Positions 8,741-16,264 of a DNA stretch of 64,000 bases are shown here, one piece after another. The notes under the pieces are model-generated. The model did not search any database. It was not told the origin of the DNA and saw only the letters and a program-made list of their open reading frames with translations. Origin of the DNA: Nocardia otitidiscaviarum NBRC 14405. GTDB taxonomy: Bacteria > Actinomycetota > Actinomycetes > Mycobacteriales > Mycobacteriaceae. Numbering within the stretch: position 1 is the first letter of the stretch; every line of letters begins with the position of its first letter. A program made the translations under genes and the position numbers. Location: contig NZ_BAGD01000081.1 in NCBI RefSeq assembly GCF_000308635.1, forward strand, positions 186,001 to 250,000, in the 5' to 3' direction.

Positions 8741-8836
8741 CGGCGGGAGTGGGCCGATGAGGGGGTGGCCCACGCCCGCCGATCGTCGACGCCGCTTGCC
8801 GGACGGCGTCCCCTGTGCCGATGAGGGGGCGGCACA
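8741..8836. ncRNA. Three consecutive hairpins after the E1 gene, two with identical loops
   Basis: Hairpin A (8741-8781) has outer arms CGGCGGG/CCCGCCG and inner arms TGGGCC/GGCCCA around the loop GATGAGGGGGT. Hairpin B (8788-8810) has arms GACGCCG/CGGCGTC. Hairpin C (8814-8836) has arms TGTGCC/GGCACA around the loop GATGAGGGGGC. A and C share 10 of 11 loop bases, and their stems differ by a compensated pair (G-C versus T-A), which suggests selection on RNA structure or a duplicated element. It could be a terminator array, a small RNA or a REP-like repeat. Strand is undecided. Confidence 0.5.
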
Positions 8837-8858
8837 AGTTCTACGTACTTCGCAGTGC

Positions 8859-8887
8859 ACTATCTACGTAGTACGTACGTAGATAGT
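8859..8887. promoter_or_regulatory. BlaI-type operator of the M56 gene
   Basis: ACTATCTACGTA (8859-8870) and TACGTAGATAGT (8876-8887) form a perfect 12-bp dyad. It contains TCTAC-N11-GTAGA (8863-8883) and a TACGTACGTA core, shared with the lpqS and mmcO promoter sites and typical of BlaI/MecI-style TAC/GTA dyads. It lies about 80 bases upstream of the M56 start. Confidence 0.8.
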
Positions 8888-8964
8888 AAACAGATCGCGG
8901 CGGAACGCGCAACCACGTACTCCGCGAGCGCACGTACACTCGAGACGGTGGATGGGAGGTGTGG

Positions 8965-9804
8965 GTGAGCGCCGCGGTCTGTTCGATCGTGTTCGGCTTC
9001 GTCATCGCCGTCCTGGCCCCGCCGCTACTGCTCCGGATCACCCGCACGGCGGCGTCACCGCGCGTGGCCCTGATGGTGTGGCTCGTCGCCATCGGGCTCA
9101 CGGCGCTGTCCTGGGCCGCCGCCGTGATCGCCCTGATCGTGGATTTCCTCCACCACCGCCTGTTCCCGCTGAACCAGCCGATGATGGACGCCTGCGTCAG
9201 CCAGCTGCACGATGCCGCCGTCGGCGGCTACGGCGATGCGGTACGAGTCGGCGCGTTCACCCTCGCGGCGCTCACGGTGCTGGCGGGTACGGTCCTGACG
9301 GTCCGACTGGGCCGGTCGCTGTGGGAGGCGCGGCGCACCACCTTCACCCACGCGCGCATGGCACGGATCGCGGGCCGGCACAGCCGTGAACTCGACGCGG
9401 TGGTCCTGGATGTGGACGAGCCCGCGGCGTACTGCGTGGCGGGCAAGCCGCATACGGTGGTGGTGACCCGCGGCGCACTCAGCGCGCTGGACGACCGCCA
9501 GGTCGAGGCGGTGCTGGCGCACGAGCGGGCCCATCTGGACGGACACCACCACCTGCTGCTCGCGGTGACGCGCGGACTGGCGACGGCACTGCCCCGCATC
9601 GGCCTGTTCACGACGGGTGCGCGTGAGGTGGCTCGACTGCTCGAACTGATCGCCGACGACGCGGCGGTCCGCAGTCACGGGCGCGGCACCGTGCTGCGCG
9701 CACTGCTCGCCCTCGCCGAGACCGAGGACGGTCCGGAGGGTGCCGCGGGAGCCGCCGACACCGGGCTCGACCGCCGGATTCGGCGACTGAGCGGAATACG
9801 GTGA
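8965..9804 (+). CDS. M56-family (BlaR1/MecR1-like) membrane metalloprotease
   Basis: A 279-residue integral membrane protease. Hydrophobic segments near residues 3-24, 36-61 and 95-113 precede the zinc motif HERAH (186-190), and further hydrophobic stretches follow. Length and lack of a penicillin-binding sensor domain resemble the mycobacterial M56 partner of BlaI rather than staphylococcal BlaR1. GTG 8965 was chosen because GGGAGG lies five bases upstream; GTG 8959 would overlap that site. The BlaI-type dyad in its promoter and the BlaI-family gene 4.3 kb away suggest it inactivates that repressor in response to a signal, possibly copper or envelope stress. The signal is inferred. Confidence 0.88.
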   Translation: MSAAVCSIVFGFVIAVLAPPLLLRITRTAASPRVALMVWLVAIGLTALSWAAAVIALIVDFLHHRLFPLNQPMMDACVSQLHDAAVGGYGDAVRVGAFTLAALTVLAGTVLTVRLGRSLWEARRTTFTHARMARIAGRHSRELDAVVLDVDEPAAYCVAGKPHTVVVTRGALSALDDRQVEAVLAHERAHLDGHHHLLLAVTRGLATALPRIGLFTTGAREVARLLELIADDAAVRSHGRGTVLRALLALAETEDGPEGAAGAADTGLDRRIRRLSGIR

Positions 9805-9816
9805 CCGCGCCCACCG

Positions 9817-9846
9817 TTGCATGATCCGGGACAGGGGGCGTACCCT
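9817..9846 (+). promoter_or_regulatory. Candidate promoter of the second rho gene
   Basis: TTGCAT (9817-9822) and TACCCT (9841-9846) are 18 bases apart, implying a leader of about 140 bases before the rho ATG. Rho genes are often autoregulated through their leaders. Confidence 0.4.
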
Positions 9847-9993
9847 GACCCATATCCGCTCCGGGTGGTTGTAGGAATTTCTCCCACCGGCGGTCGACAT
9901 CCCTTCACCGGAGACCTTCGGCGACATCTCTGTCGTAGCGCCGCATCGCACGCGCCGCCGGCTCGTCTCCCGTACTCCCCGTGAGGAAAGCCC

Positions 9994-11139
9994 ATGAACA
10001 ACAACATATCTCAGCAGCCGAGCGAGACCGGACGCACCGTATCCGGAATCCTCGACAGCACCGACCAGCACGCCGGACTGCGGGTGCGGGGATATCTCCC
10101 CGACGCCGCGGATATCCACGTGCCGAACCGGCTGATTCGCGAAACACAGCTTCGGCGTGGCGATTTCGTCACCGGTATCGCCGCACCGCCGAGCGGCAAC
10201 GGCAAATACGACCGCCTCACCGCGGTGACGGCGGTGAACGGGCAGGACCCGCGCCAGGCCGCGCACCGGCCACGTTTCGCGGACCTGACCCCGATCCACC
10301 CGAATCAGCGCCTACGCCTGGAAACCGAACCGCACGAACTCACCACGCGCGTCACCGATCTGGTCATGCCCATCGGCAAGGGCCAGCGCGCACTGATCGT
10401 GGCACCACCCAAGGCGGGCAAAACCTCTGTGCTGCAATCGATCGCGCACGGTATCGCCAAGAACCACCCGGAGTGTGAGCTCATGCTCGTCCTGGTCGGC
10501 GAACGCCCCGAGGAGGTCACCGACCTGGCCCGTTCGGTGCCCGCCGATATCGCCGCCGCCACCTTCGATCGCGCGCCGCGCGAGCATGTGGCCCTGGCCG
10601 AGCTCGCCATCGAGCATGCGAAGCGACTGGCCGAAACCGGTCGCGACGTGGTGGTCCTGCTCGACTCCCTGACCCGGCTGGCCCGCGCCTACAACCTCGC
10701 CGCGCCGTCCTCGGGCCGGGTGCTGTCCGGCGGCGTGGACGCCGCCGCCCTGGCGCATCCCAAGCGCTTCCTGGGCGCGGCCCGCAACTTCGAGGAGGGC
10801 GGGTCGCTCACCATTGTCGCCACCGCCCTCGTCGAAACCGGTTCCACCGCCGATTCGGTGATCTTCGAGGAGTACAAGGGCACCGGCAACGCCGAACTCA
10901 AACTCGACCGCGCCACCGCCGACCGCCGCGTGTTCCCGGCCATCGACATCGCCCGATCGTCCACGCGCCGAGACGAACTCCTGCTCACCGCCGATGAGCT
11001 GACCGCCACCGATCTGCTGCGCCGCACCCTGGCCGCGGTCGATACGCAGCGCACGGAACTGCTGCTCGAGGGGCTGCGGCAGACGCAGACCAACGCCGAG
11101 TTCCTGGCTCAGCTCGCCACGCCGCGCCGCACCGCCTGA
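9994..11139 (+). CDS. rho: Short transcription terminator Rho (probable paralog)
   Basis: A 381-residue hexameric RNA helicase that ends transcription. An OB-fold RNA-binding domain (about 15-85) precedes a complete RecA-like motor: P-loop APPKAGKT (137-144), VGERPEEV, LLDSLTRLARAYN, and SLTIVATALVETGS followed by the EEYKGTGN region. These include the segments that contact bicyclomycin in E. coli Rho and look unaltered. The usual actinobacterial Rho carries a long basic N-terminal insertion; this one has none and is shorter than E. coli Rho (419). It is not in the normal rho neighbourhood but among stress genes, so it is probably a second copy. The 3' end overlaps the convergent MFS gene by 31 bases. 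Confidence 0.88.
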   Translation: MNNNISQQPSETGRTVSGILDSTDQHAGLRVRGYLPDAADIHVPNRLIRETQLRRGDFVTGIAAPPSGNGKYDRLTAVTAVNGQDPRQAAHRPRFADLTPIHPNQRLRLETEPHELTTRVTDLVMPIGKGQRALIVAPPKAGKTSVLQSIAHGIAKNHPECELMLVLVGERPEEVTDLARSVPADIAAATFDRAPREHVALAELAIEHAKRLAETGRDVVVLLDSLTRLARAYNLAAPSSGRVLSGGVDAAALAHPKRFLGAARNFEEGGSLTIVATALVETGSTADSVIFEEYKGTGNAELKLDRATADRRVFPAIDIARSSTRRDELLLTADELTATDLLRRTLAAVDTQRTELLLEGLRQTQTNAEFLAQLATPRRTA

Positions 11140-12389
11140 GTCGCCGGTTCCGCGCCGTCACGCGCCGCCACCCGCACCGCGCCGCGGTCCAGTCGGTAGA
11201 GCGCCAGGGCCGACAGCGCGCCAATCACCATGAGTCCGACCCAGACCGCCCAGTCCACGCCCGCCGCACGGGCCGCACCCACCACCGCGCCGGTGGCCAG
11301 ATTGCCGACCAGAATGCCCACACCGACCACCGTGTTGTAGAAGCCGTAGTGGGTGGCCACCAGGCGATCTCCCGACAGCGATACGACGGTATCCATTTCG
11401 AAGGGAAAGACCGCCGCGGTGCCGACGGCGAGTACCGCGGCCGCGACCAGCAGGGCCGCCACGGCAGCCACCGAGCCGAGTCGGCCGGGACCGGGCACCA
11501 GCGCCAACGGCAGAAAGGCCACCGCCAGCAGACCCATTCCCACGGCCAGGCCGCGACCAGTGCCCCAGCGGGTCCGGAACCAGGCCGTGATGCGCAGTTG
11601 GCCCGCCACCGCGACCACACCCGAGATCACGAAGATGGCCGAGGTGAGGGTCTGCGCCCGGTCCCCCGCCACGAACTCCGCCTGCAGCGGGAGCGCCAGG
11701 TACACCTGGAACGACAGTACGTAGGAGCCGATCATGGCCAGCGCGAAGGCCAGGAACCGGCGGTTGCGCACGACCACCCGCCAGTCCTCGAGCACGGAGG
11801 AGCGCTCGGTGCGCACCGCCGCGCGGGCGGGCAGCGCGAACAGCTGCGCCACCGTCAACACCGCGAACACCACCGCCGAAGCGCCCGCGACCAGGCGGAA
11901 GTCCAAGGCCAACAGCGCGAGTCCGACCAGCGGTCCGGCCAGAATGCCCGCCTGATAGAAGATGTTGAACACCGCGAACGCCTCCACGCGCCGCTCACCG
12001 GCCTCCGCCGCGAGGTAGGCGCGCACCGCCGGATTGAACAGCGCGCCCGCGAACCCGGTCGCCGCCGAGGCGATCAACAGGGCGGGCAGCGAGGTCGCGA
12101 AGACCAGCAGGGCGAATCCCACGGTGCGCAAGAGACATCCGGCCACGATGAGCGGTTTGTATCCGAGCCGGTCGGCGAGGGTCCCGCCGAGCAGAAACAT
12201 GCCCTGCTGGGAGAAGTTGCGCACCCCGAGCACCAGGCCCACCGCCCACGCCGCCAAACCCAGTGGGCCGGCCAGGTATCCGGCCAGATACGGCATGAGC
12301 ATGTAGAAGCCCAGATTGATACCGAACTGGTTGACCATCAACAGTCGGGCCGCGGCGTCGAAGCCGCGGAAGGTCGCCACGGCGCTCAC
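11109..12389 (-). CDS. MFS transporter, Rv0849-like, copper-locus operon
   Basis: A 426-residue, twelve-helix major facilitator with the loop 2-3 motif GGTLADRLGYKPLI. The GTG start at 12389 overlaps the stop of the upstream cysteine-synthase-like gene by four bases (GTGA), so the two are translationally coupled. In M. tuberculosis the copper-induced order is lpqS, cysK2 (Rv0848), Rv0849 (MFS), and this gene occupies the same position. The substrate is unknown; a sulfur compound or metal-thiol complex is a guess from context. The stop codon lies inside the 3' end of the convergent rho gene. Confidence 0.88.
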   Translation of the reverse strand: MSAVATFRGFDAAARLLMVNQFGINLGFYMLMPYLAGYLAGPLGLAAWAVGLVLGVRNFSQQGMFLLGGTLADRLGYKPLIVAGCLLRTVGFALLVFATSLPALLIASAATGFAGALFNPAVRAYLAAEAGERRVEAFAVFNIFYQAGILAGPLVGLALLALDFRLVAGASAVVFAVLTVAQLFALPARAAVRTERSSVLEDWRVVVRNRRFLAFALAMIGSYVLSFQVYLALPLQAEFVAGDRAQTLTSAIFVISGVVAVAGQLRITAWFRTRWGTGRGLAVGMGLLAVAFLPLALVPGPGRLGSVAAVAALLVAAAVLAVGTAAVFPFEMDTVVSLSGDRLVATHYGFYNTVVGVGILVGNLATGAVVGAARAAGVDWAVWVGLMVIGALSALALYRLDRGAVRVAARDGAEPATQAVRRGVAS

Positions 12390-13471
12390 GACAGCGCCTC
12401 CCGCGGATCGACCACGGTGGTGCAGCGGGTCCAGGACCGCACCACGCACCGGCTCGGATGGTCGATGGTCCGCGGCTCGGTGGGTGGGGTGTCGAGCAAA
12501 CCGTGCTCCTCGCAATAGCTGTCGTTGTAGACCGTGTCGAAGTAGCGGTGCGGACCGTCGGGGAAGACCGCCGCGATCCGGGTCCCCGGCGGTCGGGTGC
12601 GGGCCGCCCAGCCCGCCACCAGAGCCGCCGCGCCGACACTCCAGCCGCCGCTGGCGTGGTAGGTGGCGGCCAGGGCGCGACAGGCCCACACGGCCTCGGC
12701 CGGTGCCACCCAATGGATTTCGTCGAAGGCGGCGTAGTCCACATTGCGCGGGTGGATGCTGGAGCCGAGGCCGCGCATGAGCCGCGGCCCAGCGGGTTGG
12801 CCGAAGATGGTGGAGGACACCGTATCCACGCCGATGAGGGTCAGGTCCGGATTGAACCGCCGCAGCACCCGCGCCACCCCGGCCGAGTGCCCACCGGTGC
12901 CGACCGCGCACACCAGCACGTCGATCCGGCCCAGTTGATCGGCCAGTTCCATTGCCAGGGAACGGTATCCATCCACATTATCGGGGTTGCCGTACTGGTC
13001 CGGGCACCAGGCTCCCGGCTCACGATCGAGCAGCTCCGCCACCCGATCGCGCCGCGCCTGCTGCCAACCGCCCACCGGATGCGGGTCCGGGACGAGTTCC
13101 ACCCGGGCTCCGTAGGCGGCGAGCATATTCGCCACGATCGGCTCCAAACCCGGATCGGTGACCACCGTCACCGGGTGCCGATACACCATTCCCGCCAGCG
13201 CCAGCCCCAAACCGAGAGTGCCGCTGGTGGATTCGATGATCCGCGCGCCCGGGGCGAGGTCACCGCGCTCGCGCGCCCGGCGCACCATGTGCAGCGCCGG
13301 GCGGTCCTTCATCCCGCCGGGATTGCATCCCTCCAACTTCGCCCAGAACCCGCGCCCGGCGGGAGCCAGCGGCTCCCCCACCCAGAGCACGGGCGTATTG
13401 CCCACCAGGGCGCGCGGTTGGCGGGCGGCTCCGGGAGCCGCGGCCGACCGGTCGAGCACAACCTTGTCCAT
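12386..13471 (-). CDS. cysK2: PLP-dependent cysteine-synthase-family enzyme, CysK2-like
   Basis: A 361-residue fold-type II PLP enzyme. The Schiff-base lysine lies in PGGMKDRP (Lys55), the substrate loop reads ESTSGTLG, and the phosphate-binding loop is GTGGHSAG. A C-terminal extension of about 40 residues with several Cys distinguishes it from housekeeping CysK/CysM. M. tuberculosis CysK2 makes S-sulfocysteine from O-phosphoserine and thiosulfate; that activity is assigned here by family and by position between lpqS and the MFS gene. SbnA-type amino-acid ligases are the alternative. Start ATG 13471; it lies 91 bases after the LpqS-like gene. Confidence 0.82.
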   Translation of the reverse strand: MDKVVLDRSAAAPGAARQPRALVGNTPVLWVGEPLAPAGRGFWAKLEGCNPGGMKDRPALHMVRRARERGDLAPGARIIESTSGTLGLGLALAGMVYRHPVTVVTDPGLEPIVANMLAAYGARVELVPDPHPVGGWQQARRDRVAELLDREPGAWCPDQYGNPDNVDGYRSLAMELADQLGRIDVLVCAVGTGGHSAGVARVLRRFNPDLTLIGVDTVSSTIFGQPAGPRLMRGLGSSIHPRNVDYAAFDEIHWVAPAEAVWACRALAATYHASGGWSVGAAALVAGWAARTRPPGTRIAAVFPDGPHRYFDTVYNDSYCEEHGLLDTPPTEPRTIDHPSRCVVRSWTRCTTVVDPREALS

Positions 13472-13562
13472 GACTGTCGCTTTCTGTATCCGCCCGGGGG
13501 CGGCGAGACTGATGCGGGCAGCGGACACCGGCCGATGCGGTGATCGGCCTGGCGCTGACCGA

Positions 13563-13970
13563 TCAGCGTCGGGAGATACAGAAGCGGGTCAACAGCGAGC
13601 GACCGGCGAGTGCGGGTAGCGGGGGCGGGCCTCGCACTCCCCCGCCCGGGTACAGCGCCACGACGGCCAGCAGGGCGACCGCCATGCCGTCCGGGAGCGC
13701 CGGGAGCTGCGGGGCACTCGCCGCGAGCAACGGCGGCAGCGCCTTCTCGCAGTGCTCGGTATCGGGAAGACACCGTGCCGTCAGGTAGTCGAGGGGCGCG
13801 AAGGCGGTGCCGGAGGTGTCCGCGGCCGACACGGCCGCGGTGTCGGCGGGTGAATGCGTGTGCCCGGTCGTCTCGACCAGTGCGCAATCGATCAACGGCA
13901 CGATCAGCAGCAGGATGGCGATCACCGCGGGCAGATGTCCGCGAGAGCGCAGCCGCCCGCTCGACCTCAC
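13563..13970 (-). CDS. lpqS: LpqS-like small exported protein
   Basis: A 135-residue protein with an N-terminal hydrophobic segment (about 14-30) ending near LIDC, then a His-containing stretch (GHTHS), several Cys and the C-terminal phrase LLTRFCISRR. The ending closely resembles the end of mycobacterial LpqS (LLTRFCLARR as I recall it), and the gene order with cysK2 and the MFS gene agrees. LpqS is a copper-induced, probably metal-binding envelope protein. The lipobox is poor (Asp before the Cys), so lipidation is uncertain. A GTG start at 13970 is assumed. The promoter carries a BlaI-type dyad at 14002-14030. Confidence 0.75.
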   Translation of the reverse strand: MRSSGRLRSRGHLPAVIAILLLIVPLIDCALVETTGHTHSPADTAAVSAADTSGTAFAPLDYLTARCLPDTEHCEKALPPLLAASAPQLPALPDGMAVALLAVVALYPGGGVRGPPPLPALAGRSLLTRFCISRR

Positions 13971-14001
13971 CGGCTATCGACGCCTTTCCTTACCGGAACC
14001 A

Positions 14002-14030
14002 ACTATCTACTAGCTACGTACGTAGATAGT
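14002..14030. promoter_or_regulatory. BlaI-type operator of the lpqS-cysK2-MFS operon
   Basis: ACTATCTAC (14002-14010) and GTAGATAGT (14022-14030) form a perfect dyad with TCTAC-N11-GTAGA at 14006-14026 and the core TACGTACGTA at 14015-14024. It is nearly identical to the M56-promoter site and ends 32 bases upstream of the lpqS start. Confidence 0.8.
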
Positions 14031-14066
14031 AGACACAATCGATCTCCGATGCGGGAATCCGGTACT

Positions 14067-14441
14067 TCAGGCGCGCTTACCGCGGGTGAACTTGCGCAGG
14101 GCGGCCCGCAGCCCCTCCGACTCCTCCGGACTCATCTGCTCCACGAAGTGCGCGAGCACCAATTCCGATCGCCCGCCCGCACCCAGCGCGTCACGCATGA
14201 GCCGGGCACTGTACTGCTCACGGCTCAGGGTGGCCCAGTAGTGATACGCCTTGCCCACCCGCACTCGATCCAGCCACCCCTTGCGGTGCAGGTTGTCCAT
14301 GGTGGACATGACCGTCGTGTAGGCGATGTCACGCGTGGCGGCGAGCTCGTCGTACACCTCGCGAACGCTCGTCCGCTCGGTGCGCGTCCAGACACGGTCC
14401 ATGACGACCGCTTCCAAATCCCCGAAGCCTCGCCCAGCCAT
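14067..14441 (-). CDS. blaI: BlaI/MecI/CopY-family repressor
   Basis: A 124-residue regulator with an N-terminal winged helix (about residues 5-75; FGDLEAVVMDRVW, then RDIAYTTVMSTMDNLHRKGWL) and a C-terminal dimerisation helix pair. IAYTTVMSTMDNL is the recognition-helix phrase of this family. BlaI-type repressors release DNA when cleaved by an M56 protease, and CopY-type ones when copper displaces zinc, but no CopY CxC motif is present. Four matching dyads lie upstream of the M56 gene, lpqS, mmcO and this gene, so I infer one regulon. It is divergent from the multicopper oxidase. Confidence 0.92.
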   Translation of the reverse strand: MAGRGFGDLEAVVMDRVWTRTERTSVREVYDELAATRDIAYTTVMSTMDNLHRKGWLDRVRVGKAYHYWATLSREQYSARLMRDALGAGGRSELVLAHFVEQMSPEESEGLRAALRKFTRGKRA

Positions 14442-14485
14442 GGTGCCGACACCTCCTCACGTCACGGCGTCCGCCGGAACCTCAA

Positions 14486-14506
14486 CCTACTGTCCAGTTG
14501 CGTAGA
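14486..14506. promoter_or_regulatory. Weaker BlaI-type site in the blaI promoter
   Basis: CCTAC (14486-14490) and GTAGA (14502-14506) are separated by exactly 11 bases, as in the other three sites, but the TACGTACGTA core is missing. It lies about 45 bases upstream of the repressor start, suggesting mild autoregulation. Confidence 0.55.
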
Positions 14507-14576
14507 TCTCGATCGTAAGGGTCGCGGGAAACCCCCTCAACCGGAACCTGCGAGCGGAAACATGGTATTCATACGA

Positions 14577-14597
14577 TCTACGTACGTACTTAGTAGA
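14577..14597. promoter_or_regulatory. BlaI-type operator of the multicopper oxidase
   Basis: TCTAC (14577-14581), 11 bases, GTAGA (14593-14597), with TACGTACGTA at 14579-14588. Read on the minus strand it aligns with the M56 and lpqS sites over nearly all 21 positions. It ends 47 bases before the chosen ATG. Confidence 0.8.
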
Positions 14598-14644
14598 CTC
14601 TCATGATGGGCCGACTTCGCGTGGCCGAAACCAGGAGAAACCAG

Positions 14645-16180
14645 ATGTCATCCAGCCGCCTCCCGAATCCCGCCCTCAGCAGACGCGGATTCCTCGTCCT
14701 GGGCAGCGCGCTCACCCTCGCCGCGTGCACCCGGGAGACAGCGACGAGCCGCACCGTCGTGCAACCCGATTCCGACGCTGTGCGGGCAGCGGAGGGCCGC
14801 CGGCGCGTCGCGGGCGCACCCGTGCGGGAGGTGACGCTGCGCGCCGAGCCACAGACGATCGACCTCGCCGGGGTACGCGCGCGGACCTGGAGCTACGGAC
14901 CGCTCCCCGCCGCCGAGATCCGGGTACGCCAGGGTGAGGTGTTGCGCGCCGAGGTGATCAACCAACTGCCCGCGCCCACCACCGTGCACTGGCACGGTAT
15001 CGCCCTGCGCAACGATATGGACGGGGTGCCGGACATGACCCAGGCTCCCATCGCCCCGGGCTCCTCGTTCCGCTACGAGTTCGCCGTGCCCGATGCCGGG
15101 ACCTACTTCTTCCACCCACACGTCGGCGTCCAGCTCGATCGCGGGCTCTACGGGCCGCTCATCGTCGAGGACCCCGCCGACGGCAGCGATTACGACCTGG
15201 AAGCCGTTGTGGTGCTGGACGACTGGTTGGACGGCGTGGACGGCCGCGATCCGGACCAGGAGCTGAGACGGCTCCGCGACGGCGGCATGGCCGGAATGCA
15301 CATGGGCGACGGCGGGCACGGGGGCATGGGTGAAACGAGCATGGACGGAATGGGTATGGGCGGTGACCCGAACCTACCGCTCGGCGCCGACGGCGGGGAT
15401 GTCGAGTATCCGTACTACCTGCTCAACGGGCGAGTCGGCGACGATCCGGTGACCTTCACCGGCAGGCCCGGACAGCGCATGCGGCTGCGCATCGTGAACG
15501 CGGGCTCCGATACCGCGTTTCGCGTCGCGGTCGGCGGCCACCGGCTGCGGATCACCCACAGCGACGGCTTCCGGGTACAGCCCGTCACCACCGACAGCGT
15601 GCTCGTCGGCATGGGGGAACGCTACGACGCGATCATCGACCTGGCCGACGGCGTCTTCCCCCTCGTCGCCGGCGCGGAGGGCAAGACGGGTCAGGCCTTC
15701 GCCCTGATCCGCACCGGCGGCGGCAGCCCTCCCCCGCCGAACGTCCGCCCCGCGGAACTGAATTCACCACCACTCACCGCCGACGCGCTGAGCGCGGCCG
15801 AGGCGGTCCGTCCGGCGCGCCGCACTCCCGACCGCATCCTGGACGTCGTACTCGGCTCCGATATGCGCGAGTACACCTGGACCGTCAACGGCAAGGCCTT
15901 CCCCGACACCGACCCCTTGGACGTGACCGAGGGAGAACGGGTCCGACTGCGCTTCGTCAACCGCACCATGATGGCCCACCCCATGCACCTGCACGGCCAC
16001 ACCTATCAGGTGGTGACCGCGACCGGCACGGGCCCCCGCAAGGACACCTCACTCGTCCTTCCCATGCGCACCGTCGAGGTGGATTTCGACGCGAACAACC
16101 CAGGCCGCTGGATGACCCACTGCCACAACATCTATCACGGTGAGGCGGGCATGATGGCGGAGCTGTCGTACGTGGACTGA
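14645..16180 (+). CDS. mmcO: Tat-exported multicopper oxidase, MmcO/CueO-like, Met-rich
   Basis: A 511-residue multicopper oxidase. The twin-arginine motif SRRGFLVLG and a lipobox-like LAAC mark a Tat signal peptide. All four copper-ligand clusters are present: HWHG, HPHV, HPMHLHGH and HCHNIYHGEAGMM. A segment near residues 215-245 is packed with Met and His (GMAGMHMG and similar), as in the copper-binding inserts of CueO and CopA. The family oxidises Cu(I) and detoxifies copper outside the membrane; M. tuberculosis MmcO (Rv0846c) sits beside lpqS, as here. ATG 14645 follows GGAG; an earlier ATG at 14603 is almost adjacent to the operator and less likely. Confidence 0.92.
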   Translation: MSSSRLPNPALSRRGFLVLGSALTLAACTRETATSRTVVQPDSDAVRAAEGRRRVAGAPVREVTLRAEPQTIDLAGVRARTWSYGPLPAAEIRVRQGEVLRAEVINQLPAPTTVHWHGIALRNDMDGVPDMTQAPIAPGSSFRYEFAVPDAGTYFFHPHVGVQLDRGLYGPLIVEDPADGSDYDLEAVVVLDDWLDGVDGRDPDQELRRLRDGGMAGMHMGDGGHGGMGETSMDGMGMGGDPNLPLGADGGDVEYPYYLLNGRVGDDPVTFTGRPGQRMRLRIVNAGSDTAFRVAVGGHRLRITHSDGFRVQPVTTDSVLVGMGERYDAIIDLADGVFPLVAGAEGKTGQAFALIRTGGGSPPPPNVRPAELNSPPLTADALSAAEAVRPARRTPDRILDVVLGSDMREYTWTVNGKAFPDTDPLDVTEGERVRLRFVNRTMMAHPMHLHGHTYQVVTATGTGPRKDTSLVLPMRTVEVDFDANNPGRWMTHCHNIYHGEAGMMAELSYVD

Positions 16181-16264
16181 CGTGTCCGGATCAGCCCACC
16201 GTGTCCCCCGCTCCCCGGTAGTCTCATCCGCGCTACCGCGAATCACCAAGGGGGAGAACCCAGT

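Noticed and set aside
9865..9925. CACCGGCGGT-like stretch resembling part of an FMN riboswitch in the rho leader
   Set aside because: The remaining conserved helices are missing and rho is not a flavin gene, so the resemblance looks accidental.
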